Assembly (NCBI GenBank): GCA_030248135.1
Contig: JASANC010003005.1
Location: 124,001 to 188,000 of the forward strand
From: Theristus sp. LFF4_11
Lineage: Eukaryota; Nematoda; Chromadorea; Monhysterida; Xyalidae
DNA: 64,000 bases
Direction: 5' to 3'
In this document: positions 11,298-23,000 of the stretch, piece after piece
Layout: every line of letters starts with the position of its first letter
Position numbering within the stretch: the first letter of the stretch is position 1
Position numbers and translations under genes: made by a program
Notes under the pieces: model-generated
Told to the model about the DNA's origin: nothing
The model's input: only the letters and a program-made list of their open reading frames with translations
Databases searched by the model: none

Positions 11298-11473
11298 AAT
11301 ACCCGCTTCTTTTCTGACGTTTTCTGCAAGTGATATTGCAACACTTCGAAAATTGATTTATACTTGATTTGAGCCAGTGTGATCCGACCATGTACTGTAC
11401 TGATTTCTGGAAAACCATTGAAAATATTAGTGAAACTCGTCCCAGGTAAAGCGTCTTTTGATTTTAAATGCCC

Positions 11474-11479
11474 AATAAA
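11474..11479 (+). promoter_or_regulatory. Polyadenylation signal AATAAA
   Basis: AATAAA about 180 bp after the stop codon of the small membrane protein gene, in AT-rich DNA; a plausible cleavage signal for that gene. Confidence 0.45.
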
Positions 11480-11561
11480 AGGCCCTTGAACAACCAGTAA
11501 ACGTTTTTACTATTGTACTGTGTGCACAAACCCATACTGAATAATACAGAACAACATCTCT

Positions 11562-11985
11562 TTAAGAGACCGTCCGGAACCAGGTGTAACATTTTGGTAA
11601 TGAGTGTCCCCTGATGAGAAATAGATTTTGCTCAAATTTAATATGGAGCTACCCCTAGATCGCACTAAGAAAAATCCGCATCGATTTTGCCGAGAAAGCC
11701 TTCTGGTGTGGCGCTACAGGGCTCAAAAGTTGGGTAGGTCGAGAAAAAAATGCATTTTTTGCGCAGTACGAAATTATGACCTTCTAGTTCTACACAGAAG
11801 CGTTGTTGCATATTAGTGTTAATACGAAAAATGTAGTATTTTGCGAGGGCTTTCACGTGGTGTATTTTTTTTTGAAGCGCATAATATAACATTTTTACAA
11901 ACAAAATAACTTTCGTCATTTTTGGCGTTTTGACAAACAACGCCTTTTAACGCAACACAAGCGTTTATCGAACATTGATGCTAAT
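11562..11985 (+). repeat. Dispersed repeat R8, copy A, left part
   Basis: This shares its order of blocks with 30115-30375: AGAGACCGTCCG, then AAATAGATTT(T/C)GCTCAAATTT, then GGTGTGGYGCTACAGG, then CGTCATTTTTGGCGTTTTGAC, ending CGAACATTGATGCTAAT. It is interrupted at 11985 by the large element and resumes at 16313. Nature unknown; no coding frame. Confidence 0.7.
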
Positions 11986-12277
11986 CATGCGGATGCGCGA
12001 GCGAGCGTCAGCGAGCGGACAGCGCATCACGCATTATATGAGCCGTTTTCCCCTCGCGCGCGTTTTTCAAACTTTCTCGCTGCCCTGCAGCGAGCATAGT
12101 ATAAGCCACAAACTTGGTTCTGTGCACACGAAACGAACACCCAAAGTTGTGCTTGGAGCCGCGAAAAAATTTTCATCGGACGATTTTTCATACGCTCTGG
12201 ACACGAAAAACCTATTCTGAAAATCGTGTTACTTCTTTCTCTTTCTATTTTTTTTTTCTGGTATGTAATCAACATGT

Positions 12278-12745
12278 GTGCGCCCTTTCAGTTTTTACCT
12301 GCGACACTTTCACAGTCGAACAAAAATGTTTCCTGGGGTAATTCCATACGGAGATTTTGAAAATTGGGTTAATTTTTTACCCAGACCCTGTTTTTGGGTA
12401 AAAATTGGGCATTTTTAAAAGTTCGCAGGGTTTTCACCTGGTTTTAAGTGTGCGCCCTTTCAATTTTTACCTGCGACACTTTCACAGTCGAACAAAAATG
12501 TTTCCTGGGGTAAGTCCATCCGGAGATTTTGAAAATTAGATTAATTTTTTACCCAGACCTTGTTTTGGGTAAAAAATTGGGCATTTTTAAAAGTTCGCAG
12601 GGTTTTCACCTGGTTTTAAGTGTGCGCCCTTTCAATTTTTACATGCGACACTTTCACAGTCGAACAAAAATGTTTCCTGGGGCAATTTCATCCGTAGATT
12701 GTGAAAAAATTTTTGCCAGGGCATTTTTTTCGTCAAAATTGTGCA
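12278..12745 (+). repeat. Tandem repeat, ~170 bp, about 2.7 copies
   Basis: Units start GTGCGCCCTTTCA and contain ACTTTCACAGTCGAACAAAA and TTTCCTGGGG. Three starts are seen at about 12278, 12450 and 12624. Inverted counterparts occur in copy 2 near 25200-25330. Confidence 0.8.
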
Positions 12746-12869
12746 TTTTTTACAGTTCGTAGCATTTCGACTGGGTATCAGCTTTTCACTCTTACAAATT
12801 TTGTCTGAGCTGCGAAAAATAATAGGAAAAAGGTCTAGTCCGTAGGAATTCAATGCGCTGATCACGGAT

Positions 12870-15165
12870 TTTGGGTTAGTTTTCTTACGTGAGCAACTTT
12901 AGAAGCTGAATCGTGACGATTTCGAGCGAATCGGCCGTGGAAATTGGCGAAATCGGTCTAGAAACGAAAAACAAGAAAAGGGTGTTTTCCAGGGTAATTC
13001 AATCCGCTGATCACGAATTTTGGATTAGTTTTCTTACGTGAGCAACTCTAGATGCTGAATCGTGACGATTTCGGGCGAATCGGCCGTGGAAATTGGCGAA
13101 ATCGGTTTAGGAACGAAAAACAAGAAAAGGGTGTTTTCCAGGGCAATTCAATGCGCTGATCACGAATTTTAGATTAGTTTTCTTACGTGAGCAACTCTAG
13201 ATGCTGAATCGTGGCGATTTCGGGCGAATCGGCCGTGGAAGTTGGCGAAATCGGTCCAGAAACGAAAAACAAGAAAAGGCTGTTTTCCAGGGTAATTCAA
13301 TACGCTGATCACGAATTTTGGGTTAGTTTTCTTACGTGAGCAATTCTAGACGCTGAATCGTGACGATTTCGGGCGAATCGGCCATGGAAATTGGCGAAAT
13401 AGGTCCAGGAACCAAAAACAAGAAAAGGGTGTTTTCCAGGGTAATTCAATGCGCTGATCACGAATTTTGGGTTAGTTTTCTTACGTGAGCAACTCTAGAC
13501 GCTGAATCGTGACGATTTCGGGCGAAACGGCCGTGAAATTTGGCGAAATCGGTCCAGAAACGAAAAACAAGAAAAGGCTGTTTTCCAGGGTAATTCAATG
13601 CACTGATCACGGATTTTGGGTTAGTTTTTTTATGTGAGCAACTTTAGAACCTGAATCGTGACGATTTCGGGCGAATCGGCCGTGGAAGTTGGCGAAATTG
13701 GTCCAGGAACGAAAAACAAGAAAAGGGTGTTTTCCAGGGTAATTCAATCCGCTGATCACGAATTTTGGATTAGTTTTCTTACGTGAGCAACTCTAGATAC
13801 TAAATCGTGACGATTTCGGGCGAATCGGCCGTGGAAATTGGCGAAATCGGTCCAGAAATGAAAAACGAGAAAACGGTTTTTCCAGGGTAATTCAATGTGC
13901 TGATCACGGATTTTGGGTTAGTTTTCTTGCATGAGCAACTCTAGATACTGAATCGTGACGATTTATGGCGAATCGGCCGTTGAATTTAGCGAAACCGGTG
14001 CAGAAATGAAAAACAAGAAAACGGTGTTTTCCATGGTACTTCATTACGCCGATCACGGCTTTTGGGTCAGTTTTTCTTTTGTGAGCGATTCTAGGTACTG
14101 AATCGTTACGATTTTGGGGAATCGGCCGTAGAATTTGGCGAAATCGGTCCAGAAACGAAAAACAAGAAAAGGCTGTTTTCCAGGGTAATTCAATGCACTG
14201 ATCACGGATTTTGGGTTAGTTTTTTATGTGAGCAACTTTAGATACTGAATCGTGACGATTTCGGGCGAATCGGCCGTGGAAGTTGGCGAAATCGTTCCAG
14301 AAATGAAAAACGAGAAAACGGTTTTTCCAGGGTAATTCGTGCTGATCACGGATTTTGGGTTAGTTTTCTTGTATGAGCAACTCTAGATACTGAATCGTGA
14401 CGATTTATGGCGAATCGGCCGTTAAATTTAACGAAACCGGTCCAGAAATGAAAAACAAGAAAACGGTGTTTTCCATGGTAATTCATTACGCCGATCACGG
14501 CTTTTGGGTCAGTTTTTCTTTTGTGAGCGATTCTAGGTACTGAATCGTGACGATTTTGGGGAATCGGCCGTGGAATTTGGCGAAATCGGTCCAGAAACGA
14601 AAAACAAGAAAAGGCTGTTTTCCAGGGTAATTCAATGCACTGATCACGGATTTCGGGTTAGTTTTTTTATGTGAGCAACTTTAGATACTGAATCGTGACG
14701 ATTTCGGGCGAATCGGCCGTGGAAGTGGGCGAAATTGGTCCAGGAACGAAAAACAAGAAAAGGGTGTTTTCCAGGGTAATTCAATCCGCTGATCACGAAT
14801 TTTGAGTTAGTTTTCTTACGTGAGCAGCTCTAGATACTGAATCGTGACGATTTCGGGCGAATCGGCCGTGGAAATTGGCGAAATCGGTCCAGAAATGAAA
14901 AACGAGAAAACGGTTTTTCCAGGGTAATTCAATGTGCTGATCACGGATTTTGTGTTAGTTTTCTTGTATGGGCAACTCTAGATACTGAATCGTGACGATT
15001 TATGGCGAATCGGCCGTGGAATTTAGCGAAACCGGTCCAGAAATGAAAAACAAGAAAACTGTGTTTTCCATGGTAATTCATTACGCCGATCACGGCTTTT
15101 GGGTCAGTTTTTCTTTTGTGAGCGATTCTAGGTACTGAATCGTGACGATTTTGGGGAATCGGCCT
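12870..15165 (+). repeat. Satellite array, ~146-bp unit, about 15 copies
   Basis: Each unit contains GCTGATCACGAATTTTGG, TTAGTTTTCTTACGTGAGCA, CTGAATCGTGACGATTTCGG, CGAATCGGCCGTGG and a tract of GAAAAACAAGAAAA. Units vary by a few per cent plus small indels. Subtypes (TTTATGGCG and ATTTTGGGG variants) alternate in order, so multi-unit amplification is likely. The same satellite is at 24063-25090 (inverted) and 35262-36360. Confidence 0.95.
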
Positions 15166-15271
15166 AAAAAACGAAAAATGAAAAACCTGAGTTGTCCGGG
15201 GTTTAGAAGAATGTGTGACCAACGAATTGTGATTTTGGTCCGACCTTCGGGGCTTATGTAAAAGTCAGAAT

Positions 15272-16308
15272 ATTATCTAAAAATGCGGGAGACGCATATA
15301 AAAGGAGGAATATGGCCTTGTGTAAGCAGTGAAAGACTTGGCTCGACAACGCTTTTCAAGTCTCTGATGTGGTACACACGGATACAAGTACATAAGGGTC
15401 ATATTTTTGCGCCGCGTTTGTTTGTTTTTTTTAAGCACGCCCCCCCCCCCCACCGATTCCGGAAACCCGAAGGTACCAAACTCCGGTGGGATTGGGGAAT
15501 GGACGGCTTACCATCCCGTGGAACCAATACCCTCGGCACGTGAGGGGGACAGCCTATAAGCCCCGCTCTGTCCTGGGGGCACCATTGATCTTAGCCCGAT
15601 TTCGGTTTCGGTGGCCTGCGGTCGCTATATCCCCGGAGGGCAGCGAATCCGAAAGTTTTCGTTTTCGTTTTCGTTTTGCTGAAAAGCGTAAAACTTTGAA
15701 GTTATTTTTTAATTGTCCGCTTCGATTTAATCTAAAATCACGCCATGTGCGAAATTCTGTAAATTCTGTGCAAAAACAGAACAATCAGAGATTGCAAAAC
15801 ATTGTTGCATGTAGCTTTTTCGTTGTTGTTAACGTACGCACCGCTGTGTACACACCAGCACCAGTGACAAAAAGGAGTTGTCTTCCGTTGATTTTCACCT
15901 TTTTTACCGGTGTCACCTTCAACTAGTGTGGCAGGATAAACCGTCTGTCCCGTGAGTCATTGCGTTTGCCACAGGAGACCTTGCGTTCCGCAATGCTTCT
16001 GCGATACAATTTGTCCTGGACAAACCAGTGTCAGCGAGCTAAAGTCTGATTGTTATTTTAGTAGTTTTAGTGGTCGCTAAATGCCCGAAATCCGCAAATG
16101 TGAAAGGTCATTTGTCTACAATAATACAAAGTACGAGGGTTGCCATGTGCAACCGAAATCATAAATAAACGGCGCAAAAATATGACTCTTATGTACTTGT
16201 ATCCGTGTGTACCACATCAGAGACTTGAAAAGCGTTGTCGAGCCAAGTCTTTCACTGCTTACACAAGGCCATATTCCTCCTTTTATATGCGTCTCCCGCA
16301 TTTTTAGA
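15272..16308. repeat. Palindromic right-end module of BIG copy 1
   Basis: About 125 bp starting TCTAAAAATGCGGGAGACGC at the left recurs inverted at the right end. Between them lies unique DNA with a C-run and a TTTTCG repeat. A close copy is at 36446-37486, and a version broken by two insertions is at 21997-23990. The recurrent MRETHIKGGIW-type frames come from this arm and are not genes. Confidence 0.85.
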
Positions 16309-16312
16309 TAAT

Positions 16313-16600
16313 ATGAAAAATGTAGTATTTTGCAAGGGCTTTTATGTGCTGTATTTAGTTTTTCAAAAAACTTTTTTGGACTTCAACACAACCGTGGTTC
16401 CACGTTCAACAATCAAACCTTATGACAAAGCGGATCTTTTCCGTTCAAAGTCGACAAATTAGGTGTTATTGGTCCCTTTCGTTTCTCCATTGTGTGTCTT
16501 GTCCACAGCGGCGTTTGAACTTTCCACCTACAGAACGGTAGACAGAAGTCCTACACCTGCGCTACACAGACGCGACAAGATTTGAATTAATCAGCCGTGA
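16313..16600 (+). repeat. Dispersed repeat R8, copy A, right part
   Basis: It continues R8 after the insertion: ATGAAAAATGTAGTATTTTG, ACTTCAACACAACCGTGGTT, CAATCAAACCTTATGACAAA and GCTACACAGACGCGACAAGA. All match 30382-30665 in order. Confidence 0.8.
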
Positions 16601-16807
16601 ATTCAAACCACTATCACTTTATTTTTTTAATTTCACGCAAACATTGCAACGAAACGTGACTGTGTGAGACTGTGAAAACTAATCGCGACGTGGCACTTGG
16701 AATTCCTGTGAGATAAATACTGCAGACGAGAAGAAATTTAAAAAACACTAAAGTCGATAAAAACAAATATCTAGATATCACAGTAAGAAACAGTAACTCT
16801 GCTGTAA

Positions 16808-17053
16808 TGTGGATTTATTTTGAACGTGTCCGGACTAAAATGACGTCAGTTGCGTTAAAAACGCCCGTTTGTCAAAGTACAGGCACTAAAATGTCAGTTT
16901 GGTGTGACTGATTCGACATTCACGATTTGTTTTCCAGGAACAAAAATCGGCTAAACAAACGGAAAGTCTGGTTTGCTGTGAACGGCAAGCGCATGTTTGG
17001 CGGCACATGACGTCCATTTCAGTGGGACACGTTTAGAAAAATACGGTGGGTCA
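16808..17053 (+). mobile_element. Mariner-type MITE M3, copy a, at the 3' end of the kelch gene
   Basis: About 240 bp, beginning TGTGGATTTATT and ending at GGTCA, with ~28-bp imperfect inverted ends carrying ACGTGTCC and TGACGTCA. It is similar along its length to copies at 27797-28035, 39592-39836 and 52428-52664. On the minus strand its right tip contributes the TGA stop of the kelch gene and its left arm contributes AATAAA. Confidence 0.8.
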
Positions 17054-20000
17054 CATCTCAATGGCGAAGGCGTAACGACCACACCCAACTGCATTCCACG
17101 CGCACGCGGGCAGGCTCACGTTCAGCAACGTCCAGGTGCCCCCGCTGTACTTGGCGACGGAATCTGCCCTGCCATTGCGCGTGTTATTGTAGTATCGGTC
17201 CCCACCAACTGCCAGCAACTGCCCTGGACCGATTGCCACCAGTGACGGCTGGAAACAAGCAGCAGCAGCAGCATTTATGGATTTTGTGTTTACTTTTTTT
17301 CAGTTGCGCATGGCTTATAGTGTTTTCCTGGGTGATCATGTCCATTCGCGAGCGAAGCGGACAGCGGAGGCAGGCATAATATGGCCCATTGGTCGTTCGC
17401 GGATAAAATTCAAAACTTACTGTTGTTCCTCGCATTGTGAGCATAAAAAGAGCTGAGAACACATGTAGATGATCCATACATAGGTATGCTGTGTGCACGA
17501 GAAACAAAACAAAGTTTTTTTTTGCCATGAAAACTGCTGCTTTTGATCTGTCTTCATTTCAAAATTCAAAAACAAGATTTTTGTAAACGTGATCTACAAT
17601 TGCATGTGCAAAATTTACGTTACCAATGCTAGCAAAAACGTTTTTGTTGGCCTGCGTGTAGTCACATTGCCGCGGTAACCGAAAATTACGGTTGTCGAGC
17701 CGTACCGTCAAAACTTTGAATGAACCATAGCGAATTTTTTTGGCATTTTTTACCGAAAAACCGCCCGCCGCGACCGAAAAAAAGTGTGAAACGCAGCAAC
17801 ACTACTCACATATGTTGAAATCGAGTAAAGTCTGAATTCTGCCAACTACAAACTTACTGGTATGCGACCACCTCGACCGGGCGGCATGTCATCAATGAGT
17901 GTCCAGCCACTGGAGACCAAGTATCGTTCGCAGCTTCGCTCCGGTCTGCGTGAGTGGCGTGACTGCCAGCCGCCACAAGCAAAGCTGCGCAGAGAAAATG
18001 TGAGCACATTTAGGCATAGTCAGCGCTAACTTTTTATGAGACACGCTGATTGGTAGATTGGCCAAAACTAATAGCCCATCGGCTAATAACTAGCATAGTA
18101 AGCAAATCAGTCTGTTTTCTTGGAACGCTGCAAATCGGAAAATGCTAAAATATTTGTTTGCGAGACAAAATAACCTTATCCTTAGCGCATATTATAATAA
18201 CCTCATACCCCCTCCCAAAATGTTCCCAAGATCACAAATCTTTGTTCAAAAACCAAATTTTTTTCTTCAAAAATTTTATTGGTTCTCAAACATATAGCGT
18301 TTTCATTAAAAAATTTGCAATAAAAATGCGGGTGGGGTGTGGGGGACCCCCATAAACCGATTAGCATCCGGTGTACCCCCTGGCAGGCGACCGGGGTTCC
18401 ACTTTACCCCCTACCCTCCCTAAAATTTGGTACCCCCCCCCACAGGTAGGTGCGCCCTACCTAAAAATATAAAAATGTCTGGCATCTTAGTGGTGGGTGG
18501 GTGTCACGGCACACATTCTCCCGCCACCCCCACCCCTTTATCAAATTCAAGCTTAAACCGGGTAGTAATCTCTTTATTATTTGTAAACTCAGCGCTCAAC
18601 ACCCTGCTTGGATCTTACATGTTCGTGCCATCGGAGGCCATGTCGTGGTAGCTCCGTGCCTCCTGCATGTTTTCCAAACGGTGCCACTTCCACTTTGCAC
18701 CGTCACCGTTGTACGACAGACGATGCGCAACTCGCACGGTAGTCCAAATGCCGTTCACTTTACGCATGCCACCGGTGACGAAAACCTCATCCTGCGTCCA
18801 AAGGTTGTTGGTAATGTTTTGCGCATTTACAAAAAAAACTGAACAAGCAGAATCAACCGAAACCGTAGCCACTTTAGTATTTCAGAGAGCTACATTATTG
18901 GTGAATGAGTTTTGCACAACAGATCAAAGTTTTCAAGATTGTTTCCACGTAAATGCCAAATACAATTTTTTTTATAATTTTTGCATTGTGCACGCTGATT
19001 ATGCGGACAATCTATATTATTAAATTTACAAGTGTCTGTGTTTACATTAAATTAAATTTACATTGTAAATTAAATTTACAATTTATCATTTTTAAAAGTG
19101 TCTGTCTGTCTGTGCGTGGCACTTTTTTGCAATTTGAATTGGCGCCCATTTTTGCTACTTTAGAAAACTCCATCTCAATTTCCTTAACCTATTTTTTTTT
19201 ATTAATGCCAGTTGAGATTGTTTTCTCAAAACGTCGCTCTTCATAGCTGGAGGTCTTTGAAAAAGTTTAAACATTTTTTTTTAAATCGGGTTGCAAAACG
19301 CACATCGACATCGGCATTGCAAGTTGCACTTTGGATTCAAAACAAGTAAAATTCATTGAACTTGATACTCCATGTTTCATTTTCAAATTGATACTCCATG
19401 GTTATGAGCGATAATTTCAACGTAACGCACGATGGGCAACTGGCAATTGTTGCTGCTCAAAACTTGACGAGCGACTGCGAAAGATGTAACAAAACCGTCT
19501 TTGAAAAAAGTTAGTTTTTTAATTGGGTCGAAATGGTATTTACCATTCATTTTCATTTTGCAAAATGCTTGGGTCATGTTGGGGTAAACGAGTAAAAAGA
19601 AGCAATGACTGCAAAACGAAATTATAAACGTCACTTTTTTGTTTCTTCTATTCATGTTCACTTTAGAAAAAAGGCTTGGCTTATGTTAGGGTAACCGGGT
19701 AAAAGAAGCATTAGCCTTTTAAAACGGGTATTTTTTAATGAAAAAACGTTAATTTTTATATTTTTTATTCAATCTTACTTAATTTACAAAAAGGCTTGAC
19801 TTATGTTAGCGTTAGGGTGAATGGGTAAAAATAGCAAAATCATAAACTTCGCATTTCACTTTGCAAAAAAGGCTTGGCTTAGGTAAACGGGTAAAAGAAG
19901 CATTAGCTTTTTAAAACGGGTAATTGAAAAAAACGTTAATTTTTATGTTTTTTATTCAATCTTACTTCACATACACAAAGGGTTGATTTGGGTTAGGGTG

Positions 20001-23000
20001 AACGGGGAAAAATAGCAAAACCATAAACTTCGCATTTTCACTTTACAAAAAAGGCTTGGCTTAGGTAAACGGGTAAAAGAAGCATTAGCTTTTTAAAACG
20101 GGTAAATGAAAAAACCGTTAGTTTTTATATTTTCATTTAATTTTACTTCACTTACAAGAAGGCTTGCCTTCGGTTAGTGTAAACGGATAAAAATAGCAAA
20201 ATCTTCGCATTTTTTATTTTTTTAAATACATTAAAAAATATCGTTATTGTAGGCGACTTCACGGCAGCACAAGGTAAATTTTCTTCAGGGTTATTATTCA
20301 GTAAACGTTACTGTTTTTTCTTTCTAAGTCAATGCCACTTCACCAAAAAGGCTTGGCATTGATTAAGCCACATACGCTCGGGTCAATTGGCTAGTTGTTG
20401 TAAAAGTTATAAGTTACAGGCTACCAAACTGCCTAGAGCAAACCGAATGGTTCGAGTTTAGCTTTGACTGCCCTGAATAATTTCAGAAACCATATTTGTT
20501 TTGCTGACAAACTTGAGCATATGAAACACAAAAAGGAACAGCGACTGTTCCAGTTTTTATGACAGCTTCTTTAGGATGGTAAATGGACTTCTAAGTGGTC
20601 TGAAAAGTCAGAAGGAATAAAATAGATAACATATGGTAAAGTCTTGCATATAAGGTCTGCTTATTGTGGATCCACCCTCCGACACCCACTCTTCAGGTGT
20701 TCCGCAGTCCTGGTATTTACGGAGCCAGACCCTTGAGTGGTCACTCGAAGGGTGTGCCTCACGCCAGATGCAGCGCGGCCTGGGCCGCCAGCTGTCAGCG
20801 GCGTCGCCTCACTGGCACTGGTCACAGAGTGAGGACTTCCTCTCTCACTGTTCCTGGGCTTCTGATTTTCCAGACATCTTAACGTGGACTTCTTGTTAGC
20901 ATGAATCACAGAACTTGTTACTGGAATCAGTGTTAGCGTCACACATGCGTTATGGCCTCTCACCACTTTCTCTCAACTCCTGGTATTACTGAAACTAGCC
21001 AATTGACCCGTGCCTACGGCACGGTTAGCTGGAAACACAATTATTATTTTTGAGTGGATTTTGCCCGATTTTGGCTTTTTGAACCGTGCTAAAAAGTGCA
21101 TTGCATTTTGATTTTGAGCTGCTTTAGTCATTCCCGTTCAAACTATCAAAAACAATATTCTGATCGCGAACACTATCTTTACTGCATTCTGTTTTAAAAT
21201 TAAAAACAATCTTTTTTAATCACTAATGGTCAATTGCTGTTCCCGCTAAAAACAATTTTAAAGCTAATTGAATTGAACCGACAAAAAGCAACGCTTTATA
21301 AAAATCGTTTTTGAATGTAATTTGTAATTGCAATTTTCAACTTTTGTTTTTGAAATTGACACGTTTCTAATGAAACCCGCGTGTTGAAAACAAATTTGAA
21401 GTGCGAATTTTATAACTTTGCTGTAATGTTTTTACCCGTTCACCCTGCTCTAAGCTAATCCTTATCACGCACTTCATTAAAACGCCCCCCCCCGGGGTTT
21501 GGATTTCGGAATAAATTTTTTAGTTGACTTGTTTAGATCAAACTTTTTTGAAAAAGTTCTCAAGCAAAAACTTTTCAACCAAAAGATACTGAAAAATAAC
21601 GTTTTGAAATGAAAGTGCAATATGCACTTGCAATGTCTATGTCGTTTTGCAACCCGATTTTTGAAAACAATAATTGCAACCATTCTTCACAGTTGGTTTT
21701 CTCTCATTTTACGCTTTCGGTCATCAACTTGTGACCAGCAACAATTGCCATCAATTGTCAATCGCATGTTAAGGCGCTGTCGCGAATGACCAAAGAGTAT
21801 CATGATGACTTCGTAGTGAACAGTGACGTTTTTGAGAAAATAATTGGCATTGATAATAGGTTAAAAATTGAGATGCAGTTTTTTAAATAGCAAAAATGAG
21901 CGGCAATTCAAAAAGCAAAAAAGTGCCACACACAGACACCACTATTATCTTAGTATTATGATAATAAAAGAGAAACAATAAAACAATAGACTATTATCTA
22001 AAAATGCGGGAGACGCATATAAAAGGAGGAATATGGCTTTGTGTAAGCAGTGAGAGACTTGGCTCGACAACTCTTTTAAAGTCTCTGATGTGGTACACAC
22101 GGATACAAGTACAGGGTGAACCAAAAAAAGGTTCCAATTCTAAAATGCTCTCACTGGCGTGTGCTGAGGTGTTTAGAGCTGAAAATTGGAACACTATTAG
22201 AAAACAGTTGGAGGTTTTTCTGACTATTTTTTTCACGGTATGTTGCCCCTATCACTCACTACAGCAGAATATCTGAAAAACATGCAAAATCGACAAATGT
22301 GGTGAAATAAAGAGGGTTGATTTAGCTGAAACAAGAACCTCATGGCTTAAAACTTGGAACACTGTTAGAACACTTTGAGATTTTTTTGTGATCAAATTTT
22401 GCTTGGTTTACTCGTTTCTGTTCATTTTTTACAGTGCAATTTTCAAAAAATAGCGATTTTTGACGAAAAACAACGTTCATTCATAATCTCACTGTTTATC
22501 ATTGCTCATAAACGGACTTCCGAACTAATGTATCGCCATGCGGGGCACAATTGAATTTTGTACAAATTGCCGAACCACTATGGAAAAGTTATTCGCATGT
22601 TTCGACCAATTGGCACACCAGACTCGCTTCTCTGCCGTCCACTTAACCATGATGGCAGAACGACTGAAAATGGAATTGCATCTTTCACTCAGAAATAAGT
22701 TGTATGGTGAAAATTGTATAGAGTGGAGTGTGAATTAAAAAAAGAAAAACATTTGACCTGGAAAGTAAATCGCATCTGTTCTGGGCAGAACCGCTCACGC
22801 ACGCTCAGACTCGGAGTGAAACATCAGGTTGATAATACTGTTTAACTGCAATCAGCATTCGGCATTTCCAAGTACTGTGTGTGCATATTGTTTTTTCATC
22901 TTTTTTTGAGTTGTGAAACTCAGGTTGTCACCAACGTTCATCATTTAGTCTTTGTTACAGCTAAATTAACCCTCTGCATTTCACCACATTTGTCGATTTT

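Larger units (their letters stand above)
11986..16308 (+). mobile_element. Large non-autonomous transposon (BIG), copy 1, with 4-bp TAAT duplication
   Basis: The 4323-bp insertion splits repeat R8. TAAT occurs at both borders (11982-11985 and 16309-16312), whereas the uninterrupted R8 copy at about 30382 has TAAT once. Parts in order: a GC-rich left end (CATGCGGATGCGCGAGCG), a ~170-bp tandem repeat (12278-12745), a ~146-bp satellite (12870-15165), and a right-hand palindromic module (15272-16308). No transposase is visible. Copy 2 is at 21997-25686 (reverse) and a diverged copy 3 at about 34665-37486. A 4-bp target duplication fits Sola or Chapaev-like superfamilies, but this is inference. 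Confidence 0.8.

Noticed and set aside
11034..11344. Minus-strand poly-Leu and signal-peptide-like frame opposite the last membrane-protein exon
   Set aside because: Poly-Leu is the antisense of the (CAA)n SINE tail. The plus strand has an in-phase exon with stop and AATAAA.
12870..15165. Regular repeats considered as a CRISPR array
   Set aside because: Whole 146-bp units are repeated with no unique spacers, in a eukaryotic genome with introns; it is a satellite.
15283..16301. Recurrent frame starting MRETHIKGGIW at 15.3, 16.3, 22.0 and 37.5 kb
   Set aside because: It is the inverted arm of the BIG palindromic module, repeated with the element, not a gene family.
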